Made by a program: the position numbers and the translations under genes. A DNA stretch of 64,000 nt from Crotalaria pallida (Eukaryota; Streptophyta; Magnoliopsida; Fabales; Fabaceae). The stretch spans positions 127,469,290-127,533,289 of the forward strand of contig CM075649.1 of the NCBI GenBank assembly GCA_037953625.1. The letters are read 5' to 3'. Under the pieces are notes generated by a model that worked only from the letters and a program-made list of their open reading frames with translations, had not been told where the DNA came from and searched no databases. Positions 36,001 through 46,355 of the stretch are shown in pieces; the stretch's first letter is position 1; each line of letters opens with the position of its first letter.

Positions 36001-38922
36001 ACCAATGCATTGATTTTCACTTTGAATTCTTCATATTCTCTCTGCCATGAAGCAAACATAGTTGAATTACTATAAGTATTCTATGAATATTGCGACAGTA
36101 ACTCGAGAGCATAAAAATCATCTTTCTTGTCATATACTTATTATCTCACCTTCATAGCCCTTCTCTCCTTAACAAATGTAGGCTGAACCTTATCCTTCAA
36201 GTAATCAATTTTCTGAGAGAAATAGTACTCAGGTGCTCTTGGCTCAATGTTATACTTTTTGCAAAATGGAACCCATCTTCTTGCAAATTCAGCAGTTTCT
36301 GCCAATGAATCAAACAGAAGCATAGATGCACCATCATCTGACACATAGCAGCAGACCTTCTCAACAGGATAGTCCAAAGAGAGGATTGATAGAACAGTGT
36401 TTGCTGTTATAATAGGTGGTTCCTTCAAAGGGTCCACAGTACTCACAAAGACATCAATAGGGCTTAGTTGGTTTGGCTCCCCTTCTCGCTCGAACCTTAT
36501 GGACAAGCGGTCCAGGTAAGTTTCACGGGTGATGGGCAGCCACTTAGGGAATTGATCAAGTATCCATGACAGTGCAAACCATATCTCACATATCACAGAG
36601 ATAAGCCACAAAGGATATGCATCATATGCTGGAGTTAAGATACGGAACCGGAAGAAGAAAGCAAGAATAACAAGCCTCATGATAATGACTATGCGATATG
36701 GATTGATTAGGCTGGAAGGTATTGGGACCTTGCGCCACAACGGTTGCCTAGCTTCAGCCAAACTGCCATGTTCCAAAAGTAAAGTCAGTGTTTGTTTATG
36801 CACTTTTTGAAATGTGGTCCATTTTAATTTGTGTGCAAGCTCTAGCATAAATCCACATGACAATCTAAATATGTGGGATTGAATATTGTAAGTGGTGTTA
36901 GTGTGATTATGACTGCTCATTTTTTCCTATGGCGTGACCTTTCACTTAACAATGAGTCCCGTCTCTTCTATAGCAGTATTTATGTTCTTTTCTTTTTTTT
37001 AACAAATTTTCTTCTCAAAGGTTAAATAGTACTACAGAAGGTAGAAGTGTTTTAGGCTTTTAGCCACAAATGATAAATAGTTTGCTAGTAGTAAAAACAA
37101 ATTACCACACAACATAGATCCTAAGATTTTATTGATTTTAAGATCAAAATTTAATGGTATTCAGATCAATATTCCCTTAAAATTGAGATAATAAATAAAA
37201 TAACTAGCTTTTGAATCAATTATTTATGGATCAGCTTTGAATTTAAAGACATTCACAGAGAAAATGCAACCTCGTGAACAAAAGCTGATATACTTTATTT
37301 TTCCTGCATAATTTAGTATTCATTTGAATCTCATGCACAGACTGACAATTTCAATCGTAAGAAAGAGCAACAAAAGACATCACTTACAGGTAATCATCTT
37401 CTTCAACTTGATCTTCTTTTCCATCCTCTTTGTTTAGTAGACCTTTCTTTTCTTGCTTGGCTTTCCATTTCTCCACTCTTTCTTCCCATTCTGCATTACT
37501 ATAGAAATCTCTGTCCCCTTCCAAATCTTTGCCAGCAACTACCGAAGAGTAGATCAACTCAGAAAAGCACATCAACAATAGAGAGTTTCGCAAAAGGAAA
37601 AATCACCATCATGGATGATTAGCAATTAGCCTATGCAATTTTATTTTCTTTCCAAAATTGAACAACTTGCTTACCACTCCCAGCTGAAGAGAAAGCTTGA
37701 CCAGTATGCAACTTCTGTTGATTATAGTCTCCATTTTCCTGTAAAAATCATAGGCTGTATTGTATCATGTACGAATCTTTGAAAACACGAAACAAAATGA
37801 AAAAAAAAAGTGGACTTGTAACTATGAATAAAATCAGAAAATTAAAATAGGAAGTTATTCATGAATGATTCTGCCATCATGTCAATGAAACAAATAAATT
37901 ACCACATGATTAACAGCTTGTTGCCGGTCTAGATCATCATGATGAATCTTGATCTGAAATTCATCATCAAAATCATCTTCATCAAAGTTCTCCTCTTCAT
38001 CTCCAGCCACTCTAGGACAACCTGCAAGGAGGCCAAGCCAGCATCACCACCCAGCAAACAGCATTCAATTTTCGTAAACAAAACCAATATCTTAAAATAA
38101 CATAAAGTGACACAGCAATGACAGAGAGCTAAGCTAATGACCTTTGTGACGCTTATAGCGAGTGTTACATTGAGGACAACGCTGGTTCCCTTCACTCCTC
38201 TCGTACTCGTAACAAGGTCGGCATACTGGAAAACCACACACATGACAAGCCACAAACAGAACCCCATCTTCCTTGTATCCAATCTCATCACCACAAACTC
38301 TACATTCTTTTGATGAAGATTGAAGGGTAGGAGGCTGATGCTGCAAAAGAATATATATATATATATATATGTGACTATGAGAAACTAACATGGGGCATAA
38401 TGATGCTTAATGTTGTGGTTGTGGAAGGACTAATGTAATAACTTAGTCTTGAAGTTATTATCAACAAGCGATTTTTTATACAACCTAAACTAAATAGATT
38501 ATTATTTAACTATAGCTTTTCAGCAAATACATCTAAACATAATAAAATTCATTCTATTATAGTTAACAATAAAAATAATTGTTGTACATGTAATTGATTG
38601 TTAAAATAATTCAATGTTTGCAGCTAATCCATACACACCCCTAGTTCTTAAATTGTATTAACTTCCTTAGTTGATCAGAACTTATAGTAACTTATAAAAG
38701 TAACTCCAACATATAATTAAATTCTAAGATTAAACTATAAGTAAAAAGTAATTTCAGGGACTAAGTTACTAATTTGCATGAACAAAGTTAAACAGGGAAA
38801 AATAGTAAAATGCATTTGGTACATGCAAGATGAAAGGAGAAGAATGTGCATACCTCATCAGAGTCTTGTGAGACATGAGAATGAGAGCCAGTGATGAAGC
38901 CAGCCATGGAGTTTGATGCCAT
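33026..38922 (-). CDS. CESA4: Cellulose synthase catalytic subunit, secondary-wall CESA4 type
   Basis: Twelve exons read in consistent phase: 38922-38854, 38340-38142, 38021-37903, 37738-37675, 37538-37388, 36762-36150, 36041-35904, 35562-35437, 35336-35124, 35015-34500, 34271-33921 and 33607-33026. They encode 1046 residues, ending GVEC; Arabidopsis CESA4 has about 1049. A RING-type zinc finger spans 36-81 (CRVCGDEIGYKEDG to CPQC). GT2 motifs are all present: DDG 343-345, DCD 510-512, TED 745-747 and QVLRW 785-789. Two TM helices precede the catalytic domain and about six follow. It links UDP-glucose into beta-1,4-glucan at the plasma membrane, in complexes with CESA7 and CESA8 in xylem. The CESA4 call rests on the RHKG zinc-finger end and the VAGKDLEG/SNAEWEERVEKWK region. 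No lesion is seen. Confidence 0.93.
38348..38371. repeat. (TA)n microsatellite in CESA4-like intron 1
   Basis: About 11 TA units next to the exon 2 splice acceptor. Confidence 0.9.
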
Positions 38923-39135
38923 GGCAAAACCAAAGTTTCAGAGGAGATGGGAAGAGTATAGGAGAAGAGGGTCTTATAGGAAATTTTGAGTTGAGAGAGA
39001 ACCATCAAAGTTATGGTTTCAGTTGTAGATGTAAGAGTGTGTACCAAACTGGGAGTTGGGAAGTCATGGCTTTGAGTCTAAGAGACGTTAAGGAGCAAAC
39101 TATAGGTGTGAAGGGCTTTTCTATATTTGGTTGCT
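38923..39135 (-). promoter_or_regulatory. Proximal promoter of the CESA4-like gene with MYB46-type sites
   Basis: On the minus strand GTTTGGTA at 39042-39049 fits the MYB46-responsive element RKTWGGTR, and its complement contains ACCAAAC, a secondary-wall MYB element. A second match, ACCAAAT, lies at 39125-39131. TATA-like words are CCTATAAG (38972-38979) and AAATATAG (about 39119-39127). MYB46/MYB83 drive secondary-wall CESA genes in Arabidopsis, so the sites agree with the gene call. The motifs are short and could occur by chance. Confidence 0.45.
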
Positions 39136-40083
39136 TGGACTCAAAGGTGGCTTATCTCTTCTAGTTCCTAAATCTTAATAGTTAATATATAATTAATATT
39201 AAGATAAAGTATGTTTCATATTTCACATAAGCTAGTTATAATGTCACGTCCCCACTTTTACCATTTCACAATACCAATCACTCAATGGAAGACCTGCAAT
39301 GAGGTCTTTTTTCTCGTTCTTAATGCAGACATCAACAAAATTTACGTTGCACATAAGGGGGTTCAAATGTCACATCTCCGAAATTTTCAGCTTAAAGTAA
39401 CTTTACCAGATGGAAAATGCTTCTCACAGGTCTGGAATGGAACATAGAGAGCACGTTGAATCCATTGTTTTTGAGCTTTTATCTCACTTTTTTTAATTGG
39501 AACTCCTAATCTCAAAACCACCTTTTATATATTCTCCTGTTCTGAATGCAAGCCACATTTTAAAAAAGTAAAAATAAAAATTTGATCCTTTTAAGTTTTT
39601 TATTCAACATTTTTTAGACTCGTAATAATAATTATAAGGATATTTTTTAAAAAGTATATTAAATATTTATATTTTCAATATCACTAACAATTTTAACTAA
39701 CTTTATTAACTAACTTTCATAAATGAAATATTTTTTTTAATCAAATAAGATTACATTTAGAACCGAAGTTAGTATTTAACAAGCATCTATGATATCGTCT
39801 TCAATCATATTTATTGAATGGTTAATGAAATAGTGAATCAATTAATATATGCTATTAATTATGAATTAATCAATATTAAAAAAATGTTATTCTCTCTGTT
39901 GGATTATCTTGGAAAAAAATGCATTTATTTCTTCAAATTAAAAGTAAAAATGATAAATGAAATTTTTAAAAATTGAATATTATATACATGATTAAGTAAT
40001 CAAGGAAAAACATATTTAATTAAAAATAATTTGATAATCCTTTTATTTTTAATTGATTGACAGAGAAGTCCAAGGCAAGCTTT

Positions 40084-40084
<1 letters not shown>
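39136..40084. other. Intergenic upstream of the CESA4-like gene
   Basis: Mostly AT-rich, apart from a possible gene fragment at 39295-39447. It ends in the (TA)n run at about 40087-40130 that begins the tandem duplication. Confidence 0.5.
39295..39447 (+). pseudogene. Possible B3 DNA-binding domain fragment
   Basis: A 50-codon open stretch reads FFLVLNADINKIYVAHKGVQ, then LRNFQLKVTLPDGKCFSQVW. The order hydrophobic strand, (K)IYVxHKxVQ, then a TLPDGK-x-W strand resembles REM-type B3 domains. Only one part of the domain is present and no start or flanking exons are seen. It may equally be chance. Confidence 0.35.
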
Positions 40085-40135
<51 letters not shown>

Positions 40136-40417
40136 TGTTTAGATGAGTTTGGCTCCGGGGCTCATCAGGATCAGGACAGGCCTCTAAATTTAAAGAACGT
40201 TTACAAAAATATTTACAAATTATCCATTAACATACAATTCTCATATCGATATGATTCAAACTTGAGATTTCGCAAAACTCCGAACTCAAATCTTGCCAAC
40301 TGAGTTAACTATTGTTGGCAAGGCAAGCTATTTTAATGAGATAAAGAATGAACTTGATTATATATTAGTATATACATTATTGAGAATTCTACGTCGTGGT
40401 GGAATATTTGTTTGGGT

Positions 40418-40584
40418 TAGAGGTGGCAATTCTTGCTACTCGGCCGAGCTTGTGTCCGCTTGGTTCGGGTTTGGATTTTGACCGTGTCGTGCCTAAAAAG
40501 TGTGGTTTAAAATCGTGCTTCAAAAATGGTTTTAAAGCTCGCACCGAGTGTGTTTCGTGATTTTGCGTGCCTATCCAGCAACCA

Positions 40585-40649
<65 letters not shown>

Positions 40650-41011
40650 CGTATAATAATATCTGATAATAGATAGTAATACTAGTTATATGTATTAAAT
40701 GACATATATGTATTAGTAAATAAGTAAATAAGCATTGTATAGTGTAGTGGATCAAGGGACCATTTCCTTTTCTTTCAAGTTTCAGCAAAAACTTCGGCAA
40801 ATTAAAAATACAAATATAATAAATAAAATAAATCGGGTTGGCATGTCGTGCCGTGTTAACTCGGCAAAAGCCCGGTCGTGTTCCGTGCCTTTGCGGATCG
40901 TGCTAGAAAATCATGTGTATAATTTGTGCTCCGAAATTGTTGCCCAAGCCCAATATTTTGCCGTGCTTATTCGGGCCGGCCCGATCATATCGTGCTTTTT
41001 TGTCGGCTCTA
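40418..41011. mobile_element. Non-autonomous hAT element, copy 1
   Basis: The ends TAGAGGTGGCAATTC and, on the other strand, TAGAGCCGACAAAAA are imperfect inverted repeats. The 8-bp duplication is GTTTGGGT (40410-40417) and GTTTGGAT (41012-41019), one mismatch. Eight-base target sites are the hAT hallmark. The interior is rich in CGTGCC and GGCCGG words and codes for nothing; a long (TA)n run lies at 40590-40640. Confidence 0.75.
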
Positions 41012-41124
41012 GTTTGGATAGAATTTGTTAGAAGAAAGGGTGTAAATTCCATTTACTAAATAATACAAACAAAAGATTTGTTAGGAGAATATGTGACGAA
41101 TTTATTATGATTGGCTATTTTTTA

Positions 41125-41592
41125 GGGTTAATAGTCACATGTGTCCCCGAAAGATATCCGTGGAATCAGTTAGGTTACTGAAAGATTTGTGGAATCTCTT
41201 AAACTTCCCAAGATCAATTTGACGTCACGTTAGTCCCCCATCTAATTTCATCCGGAGCGACTTAACGGAATCCTACATGACACGTTAAATGCTTTGTTGG
41301 TCCCAATGCCATGCTGGACTGTTAAGAAGGTGCCACATTTGGGCCAACAAAGCATTTAACATGTCACATAGGATTTCATTAAGTCCCTCATGGGAGGACT
41401 AACGTGATGTCAAATTGATTTTTGGGATTTAAGAGATTCCACAAATCTTTCAGGGACATAACCGATTCCAAAATGATCTTTGGGGCTTAAGAGATTTCAC
41501 AAATCTTTCAGGGACCTAACTGATTCCACAAATCTTTCAGAACCTAACTGATTTCACAAGTATCTTTCGGGGATCTATGTCACTATTAACTC
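41125..41592. mobile_element. Foldback MITE with long inverted repeats, copy 1
   Basis: The left arm GGGTTAATAGTCACATG...CCCCGAAAGATA is mirrored by the right arm ending TATCTTTCGGGGATC...CACTATTAACTC. The arms run most of the element, and both contain CTTAA(G/C) and AACAAAGCATTTAAC-type blocks, so the transcript could fold into a long hairpin. TTTTTTA flanks both ends (41118-41124, 41593-41599). Confidence 0.75.
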
Positions 41593-41862
41593 TTTTTTAT
41601 ACCGTAAGAAAAATCTAGGCGGCTATTGAAATTTTTCTCAAGTATAATTGCACAATTTTTTTTTGTTGGACATAATTGCACAATTTTTAAGCGTAATATC
41701 AATTTGAAGGTTTAGTGACAATTGAAATTTTTCTTAAATTTTGATTGCATTCTAAGCTCCCAATTCAATCTTATTTGTGCGGCTATTGTAATGTTAAGTG
41801 GCAACATTGTTAAGTTACAAGAGGCAATAATAATTACTGTTTGTTAAGCGGGAGCAAAAAAA

Positions 41863-42308
41863 TTTTGTTTTTTTTTGGTGTTCAGGAAAAATAGAAAAGA
41901 AACAAGACAGCTAGCAGCGCCTAAAGCATCTTCCTGCCATATCATCATTCAGCACCTGCAGCAGAACTTGGGGAGCCTCCTCAAACACCTCCAAAGCAAC
42001 CTGATTGGCACCACCCATCTTGGCCAAAGCATCTGCACAAAAATTAGCCTCCCTCAACACATGAGATACCGTAACAGACCAATCACGATCCAAAAGATGT
42101 TGAATGTCTCGAATCACCACTCCAAAGGCATGATAAGACGGAATTACCTGCATATTCACCAGCCTCACCGCTTCAGCCGAATCTGATTCACACTGAACCA
42201 AATTGTAACCCAGACTCCAAACTAGCTCAAGCCCATGTTTCAATGCTAATAGCTCAGCTAACAGAATGTTTTTAGCAGGAAAACACCCCGCAAAGCCCCT
42301 CAACCATG
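41863..42308 (-). pseudogene. LINE 3' fragment (RNase H C-terminus), duplicated copy
   Basis: The minus strand encodes RGFAGCFPAKNILLAELLAL, then VQCESDSAEAVRLVNMQVIP, then HVLREANFCADALAKMGGA, and stops at 41911. A poly(A)-like tail lies at about 41863-41880. This is the plant-LINE RNase H (RVT_3) with Glu and Asp catalytic residues. It is cut off at its N-terminus by the duplication breakpoint. Unlike the copy at 44003-44732, it keeps the frame through LVQCESD. Confidence 0.85.
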
Positions 42309-42609
42309 TTTATATATATATAATTAATGTTTAGATGAGTTTGGCTCCGGGGCTCATCAGGATCAGGACAGGCCTCTAAATTTAAAGAACGTTTACAAAA
42401 ATATTTACAGATTATCCATTAACATACAATTCTCATATCGATATGATTCAAACTTGAGATCTCTCAAAACTCCGAACTCAAATCTTGCCAACTGAGTTAA
42501 CTATTGCTGGCAAGGCAAGCTATTTTAATGAGATAAAGAATGAACTTGATTATATATTAGTATATACATTATTGAGAATTCTACGTCGTGGTGGAATATT
42601 TGTTTGGGT

Positions 42610-42776
42610 TAGAGGTGGCAATTCTTGCTACCCGGCCGAGCTTGTGTCCGCTTGGTTCGGGTTTGGATTTTGACCGTGTCGTGCCTAAAAAATGCGGTTT
42701 AAAATCGTGCTTCAAAAATGGTTTTAAAGCTCGTACCGAGTGTGTTTCGTGCTTTTGCATGCCTATCCAGCAACCA

Positions 42777-42817
<41 letters not shown>

Positions 42818-43179
42818 CGTATAATAATATCTGATAATAGATAGTAACACTAGTTATATGTATTAAATGACATATATGTATTAGTAAATAAGTAAATAAG
42901 CATTGTATAGTGTAGTGGATCAGGGGACCATTTCCTTTTCTTTCAAGTTTCAGCAAAAACTTCGGCAAATTAAAAATACAAATATAATAAATAAAATAAA
43001 TCGGGTTGGCGTGTCGTGCCGTGTTAACTCGGCAAAAGCCCGGTCGTGTTTCGTGCCTTTGCGGATCGTGCTAGAAAATCATGTGTATAATTTGTGCTCC
43101 GAAATTGTTGCCCAAGCCCAATATTTTGCCGTGTTTATTCGGGCCGGCCCGATCATATCGTGCTTTTTTGTCGGCTCTA
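42610..43179. mobile_element. Non-autonomous hAT element, copy 2
   Basis: The duplicated copy. Here the 8-bp flanks are identical, GTTTGGGT at 42602-42609 and 43180-43187, which confirms the borders. Confidence 0.8.
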
Positions 43180-43265
43180 GTTTGGGTAGAATTTGTTAGA
43201 AGAAAGGGTGTAAATTCCATTTACTAAATAATACAAACGAATTTATTATGATTGGCTATTTTTTA

Positions 43266-43734
43266 GGGTTAATAGTCACATGTGTCCCCGAAAGATATCC
43301 GTGGAATCAGTTAGGTTACTGAAAGATTTGTGGAATCTCTTAAACTTCCCAAGATCAATTTGACGTCACGTTAGTCCCCCATCTAATTTCATCAGGAGTG
43401 ACTTAACGGAATCCTACATGACACGTTAAATGCTTTGTTGGTCCCAATGCCATGCTGGACTGTTAAGAAGGTGCCACATTTGGGCCAACAAAGCATTTAA
43501 CATGTCACATAGGATTTCATTAAGTCCCTCATGGGAGGACTAACGTGATGTCAAATTGATTTTTGGGGATTTAAGAGATTCCACAAATCTTTCAGGGACA
43601 TAACCGATTCCAAAATGATCTTTGGGGCTTAAAAGATTTCACAAATCTTTCAGGGACCTAACTGATTCCACAAATCTTTCAGAACCTAACTGATTTCACA
43701 AGTATCTTTCGGGGATCTATGTCACTATTAACTC
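43266..43734. mobile_element. Foldback MITE, copy 2
   Basis: A direct copy of 41125-41592 inside the second duplication unit. Confidence 0.75.
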
Positions 43735-44002
43735 TTTTTTATACCGTAAGAAAAATCTAGGCGGCTATTGAAATTTTTCTCAAGTATAATTGCACAATTT
43801 TTTTTGTTGGACATAATTGCACAATTTTTAAGCGTAATATCAATTTGAAGGTTTAGTGACAATTGAAATTTTTCTTAAATTTTGATTGCATTCTAAGCTC
43901 CCAATTCAATCTTATTTGTGCGGCTATTGTAATGTTAAGTGGCAACATTGTTAAGTTACAAGAGGCAATAATAATTACTGTTTGTTAAGCGGGAGCAAAA
44001 GA

Positions 44003-44732
44003 ATTTTGTTTTTTTTTGGTGTTCAGGAAAAATAGAAAAGAAACAAGACAGCTAGCAGCGCCTAAAGCATCTTCCTGCCATATCATCATTCAGCACCTGC
44101 AGCAGAACTTGGGGAGCCTCCTCAAACACCTCCAAAGCAACCTGATTGGCACCACCCATCTTGGCCAAAGCATCTGCACAAAAATTAGCCTCCCTCAACA
44201 CATGAGATACCGTAACAGACCAGTCACGATCCAAAAGATGTTGAATGTCTCGAATCACCACTCCAAAGGCATGATAAGACGGAATTACCTGCATATTCAC
44301 CAGCCTCACCGCTTCAGCCGAATCTGATTCACACTGAACCAAATTTGTAACCCAGACTCCAAACTAGCTCAAGCCCATGTTTCAATGCTAATAGCTCAGC
44401 TAACAGAATGCTTTTAGCAGGAAAACACCCCGCAAAGCCCCTCAACCATGATCCATTCATATCTCTAATGAGACCACCAAAGCCCACTATATTCTCTCCC
44501 TCCCTATAACTACCATCAACATTAATCTTAACAGCAGGTGATGGAGGTCTAGTCCAGGATATGCTTCTCACCTGTCGGCCAGTAGCAGATGTTTTAGGAC
44601 ACCACTTCACCAGTTCTTCCCACATGATACTCGTGTGCCACACTACCTTGTCACATGCCACATATCCGCACCAAGCACCTCAATATTTCTCCATCGCCAA
44701 GCCCACCAGAGAATAGCTAGGAATAGATGAGA
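44003..44732 (-). pseudogene. LINE (L1-like) ORF2 3' part: RNase H
   Basis: This is the 3' portion of the LINE whose RT lies at 50389-52362; the Sirevirus at 44738-50383 separates them. It encodes the end of the zinc-binding region (LAILWWAWRWRN), a linker, then RNase H with the first Asp in KINVDGSYREG and Glu in LLAELLALKHGLEL. One extra base near 44345 shifts the frame before CESDSAEAV. The reading continues in the new frame to a stop at 44052, then a 3' tail with A-rich runs at about 44003-44018. Confidence 0.88.
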
Positions 44733-45032
44733 ATTAGTGTAGGATTCTCATGTTTTGATGTTAACAATCTCTCTCCAAGCAACAACATTGGCAACAAGCA
44801 AGCTACACCACATGAAGATTAGAATTAGGATTTTTATTAATTCTATTTCAATGTAATCTTTATTTTATGCAATGCATCTCATTTGGTGTGGGTAGCTTAG
44901 GTGATTTTAAGAATATTTAAATAATGTTTGATTAAGAGTGAAGATACTTTAAATCTTGATTAAGTAGCTCTATTAAAAGTTTTGTGAAAATCCTTTTAGA
45001 AAAACCTTGTTTTTATTCAGACTCTGATCAGT

Positions 45033-45170
45033 TTACTCGAGTAATGAGTATTGGATCACTCGAGTAATTTATGTCATGACAGGTTAATCGAGTAATGGTT
45101 TACACATCACTCGAGTAACTTAATCTGACATGTTTTAATCGAGTGAAGTTATATGGTTTACTCGAGTAAT
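45033..45170 (+). repeat. TACTCGAGTAA cluster 1, upstream of the LTR TATA box
   Basis: Six motifs in 140 bp: four (T/C)ACTCGAGTAA and two TTAATCGAGT(A/G)A. They lie 295-432 bp from the LTR start and end about 20 bp before the TATA box. The same cluster is in the 3' LTR at about 49138-49275. Confidence 0.9.
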
Positions 45171-45190
45171 TCAATCAGTGTTTGGAAAAT

Positions 45191-45197
45191 TATAAAA
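45191..45197 (+). promoter_or_regulatory. TATA box of Sirevirus 5' LTR
   Basis: TATAAAA in an AAATTATAAAAGGAC context, repeated at 49296-49302 in the 3' LTR. It lies immediately downstream of motif cluster 1. Confidence 0.65.
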
Positions 45198-45957
45198 GGA
45201 CTTAATTTTCTCTTTCACTATATACACATTCATTCTTACAATTTTCTATACACTTTTCAAAAGCAATTCAAGAGCTATTTTACATCTTTCAAGAGCTATC
45301 AAGATTCAACAAGAAACTTTTCATTCTTCACTCTATTTCTTTCATTGTTCAAATATTCTTGAGATCATAATTTTGTTCTTAGTGGTTGTTGAAGATTTGC
45401 AATTTGTGATTGCATCATTGAAGTTTCAACACAAGTGAAGAATCTCACAAGGAAGACTTTGAGGATCAAATCAAAGCAAGAAAAGAGAATTGGTTGGAAG
45501 CATCTTCAATCAATTAGCAAGGAAATCTAGAATTCTCAAAAGGGGTAGATTAGATCAAAGTGTTTGGTACACACTTTGGGTTGGGTTTTAAGATAGGAGA
45601 ACTAAGAATCTAGTTGCATCTTAAAACATTGTAAAATCTACATTTGAAGATTTCTAGTGAAGAATCTCTCTTGATTTAAGAGGGGACTGGAGTAGCTTTC
45701 AAGTGGGTGAAAGTGAACCAGGATAAATCCTTGTGTCTCTTTTATTTTCATTCCTTGTATTGCATTAATTCATTAACAATTGCATTTTTAGGTTAGAATT
45801 GGGAGTTTTTCAATTCTACTCAATTGATCTAAAATTGTATGTTAATATTACTTGAAATTGTTCATATTAATCATTCATAATTTGTTGAATCATCATAGCA
45901 TTGTAATTCTTGAAGAACTCCATTGAAAACTGATTTTTAATTGAATTTTACCCAGTT

Positions 45958-46142
45958 TACTCGAGTAAAGTTCTTGTCACTCGAGTAATTTGCTTTCAGT
46001 TTATGAACAATACTCGAGTAGGTTTTCTGTTACTCGAGTGATTTAAAAATAGCTTTCGTAATACTCGAGTGATTTGCTGAATACTCGAGTGAAATTATTT
46101 TTGCTTGCGTACTACTCGAGTGAAGACTTGGGTTACTCGAGT
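45958..46142 (+). repeat. TACTCGAGTAA cluster 2, near the LTR 3' end
   Basis: Eight motifs, TACTCGAGT(A/G)(A/G) and one CACTCGAGTAA, in 185 bp, 1220-1404 bp into the LTR and downstream of the promoter. A second copy lies at about 50063-50247. Confidence 0.9.
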
Positions 46143-46279
46143 AATCTGACTTGAATTTTTAAGAAAACTTATTTTCATAAAACCATTCTCTTAGGTGGAC
46201 GAAAAATCTGTAATAAGGCTTCAATATTCTATTCACCCCCCTCTAGACTATATTGAGCCGCTTGTTGGTTTCCATCAAG

Positions 46280-46294
46280 TGGTATCAAAGCTCG
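46280..46294 (+). other. Primer-binding site of the gag-only Sirevirus
   Basis: TGGTATCAAAGCTCG, two bases after the LTR, pairs with the 3' end of initiator Met-tRNA. Confidence 0.8.
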
Positions 46295-46355
46295 GACGAA
46301 AAATCCGAGCCTTAAAAAGCTTTTTCGAAAAGATCCTTTTTTTTACTTGGAAACA

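Larger units (their letters stand above)
40085..42308. repeat. Tandem duplication, copy 1 (2.2 kb)
   Basis: Bases 40085-42308 recur in direct orientation at 42309-44450 with few differences. The unit holds a (TA)n run, a hAT element, a foldback MITE and the 3' end of a LINE. Copy 1 stops inside the LINE RNase H sequence at CAACCATG, then the (TA)n start of copy 2 follows at once. Confidence 0.93.
42309..44450. repeat. Tandem duplication, copy 2
   Basis: The partner of copy 1, contiguous on its right with the rest of the LINE. It has shorter (TA)n tracts and lacks about 28 bp present in copy 1 near 41075-41103. Confidence 0.93.
44738..46277 (+). repeat. Sirevirus 5' LTR
   Basis: It begins TGTAGGATTCTCATG and ends GGTTTCCATCA. 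It carries 14 TCGA-core motifs in two clusters and a TATA box. Confidence 0.95.

Noticed and set aside
40389..40646. Open frames across the (TA)n runs of the hAT copies
   Set aside because: Ile-Tyr repeats from the microsatellite; identical artefacts occur in the second copy.
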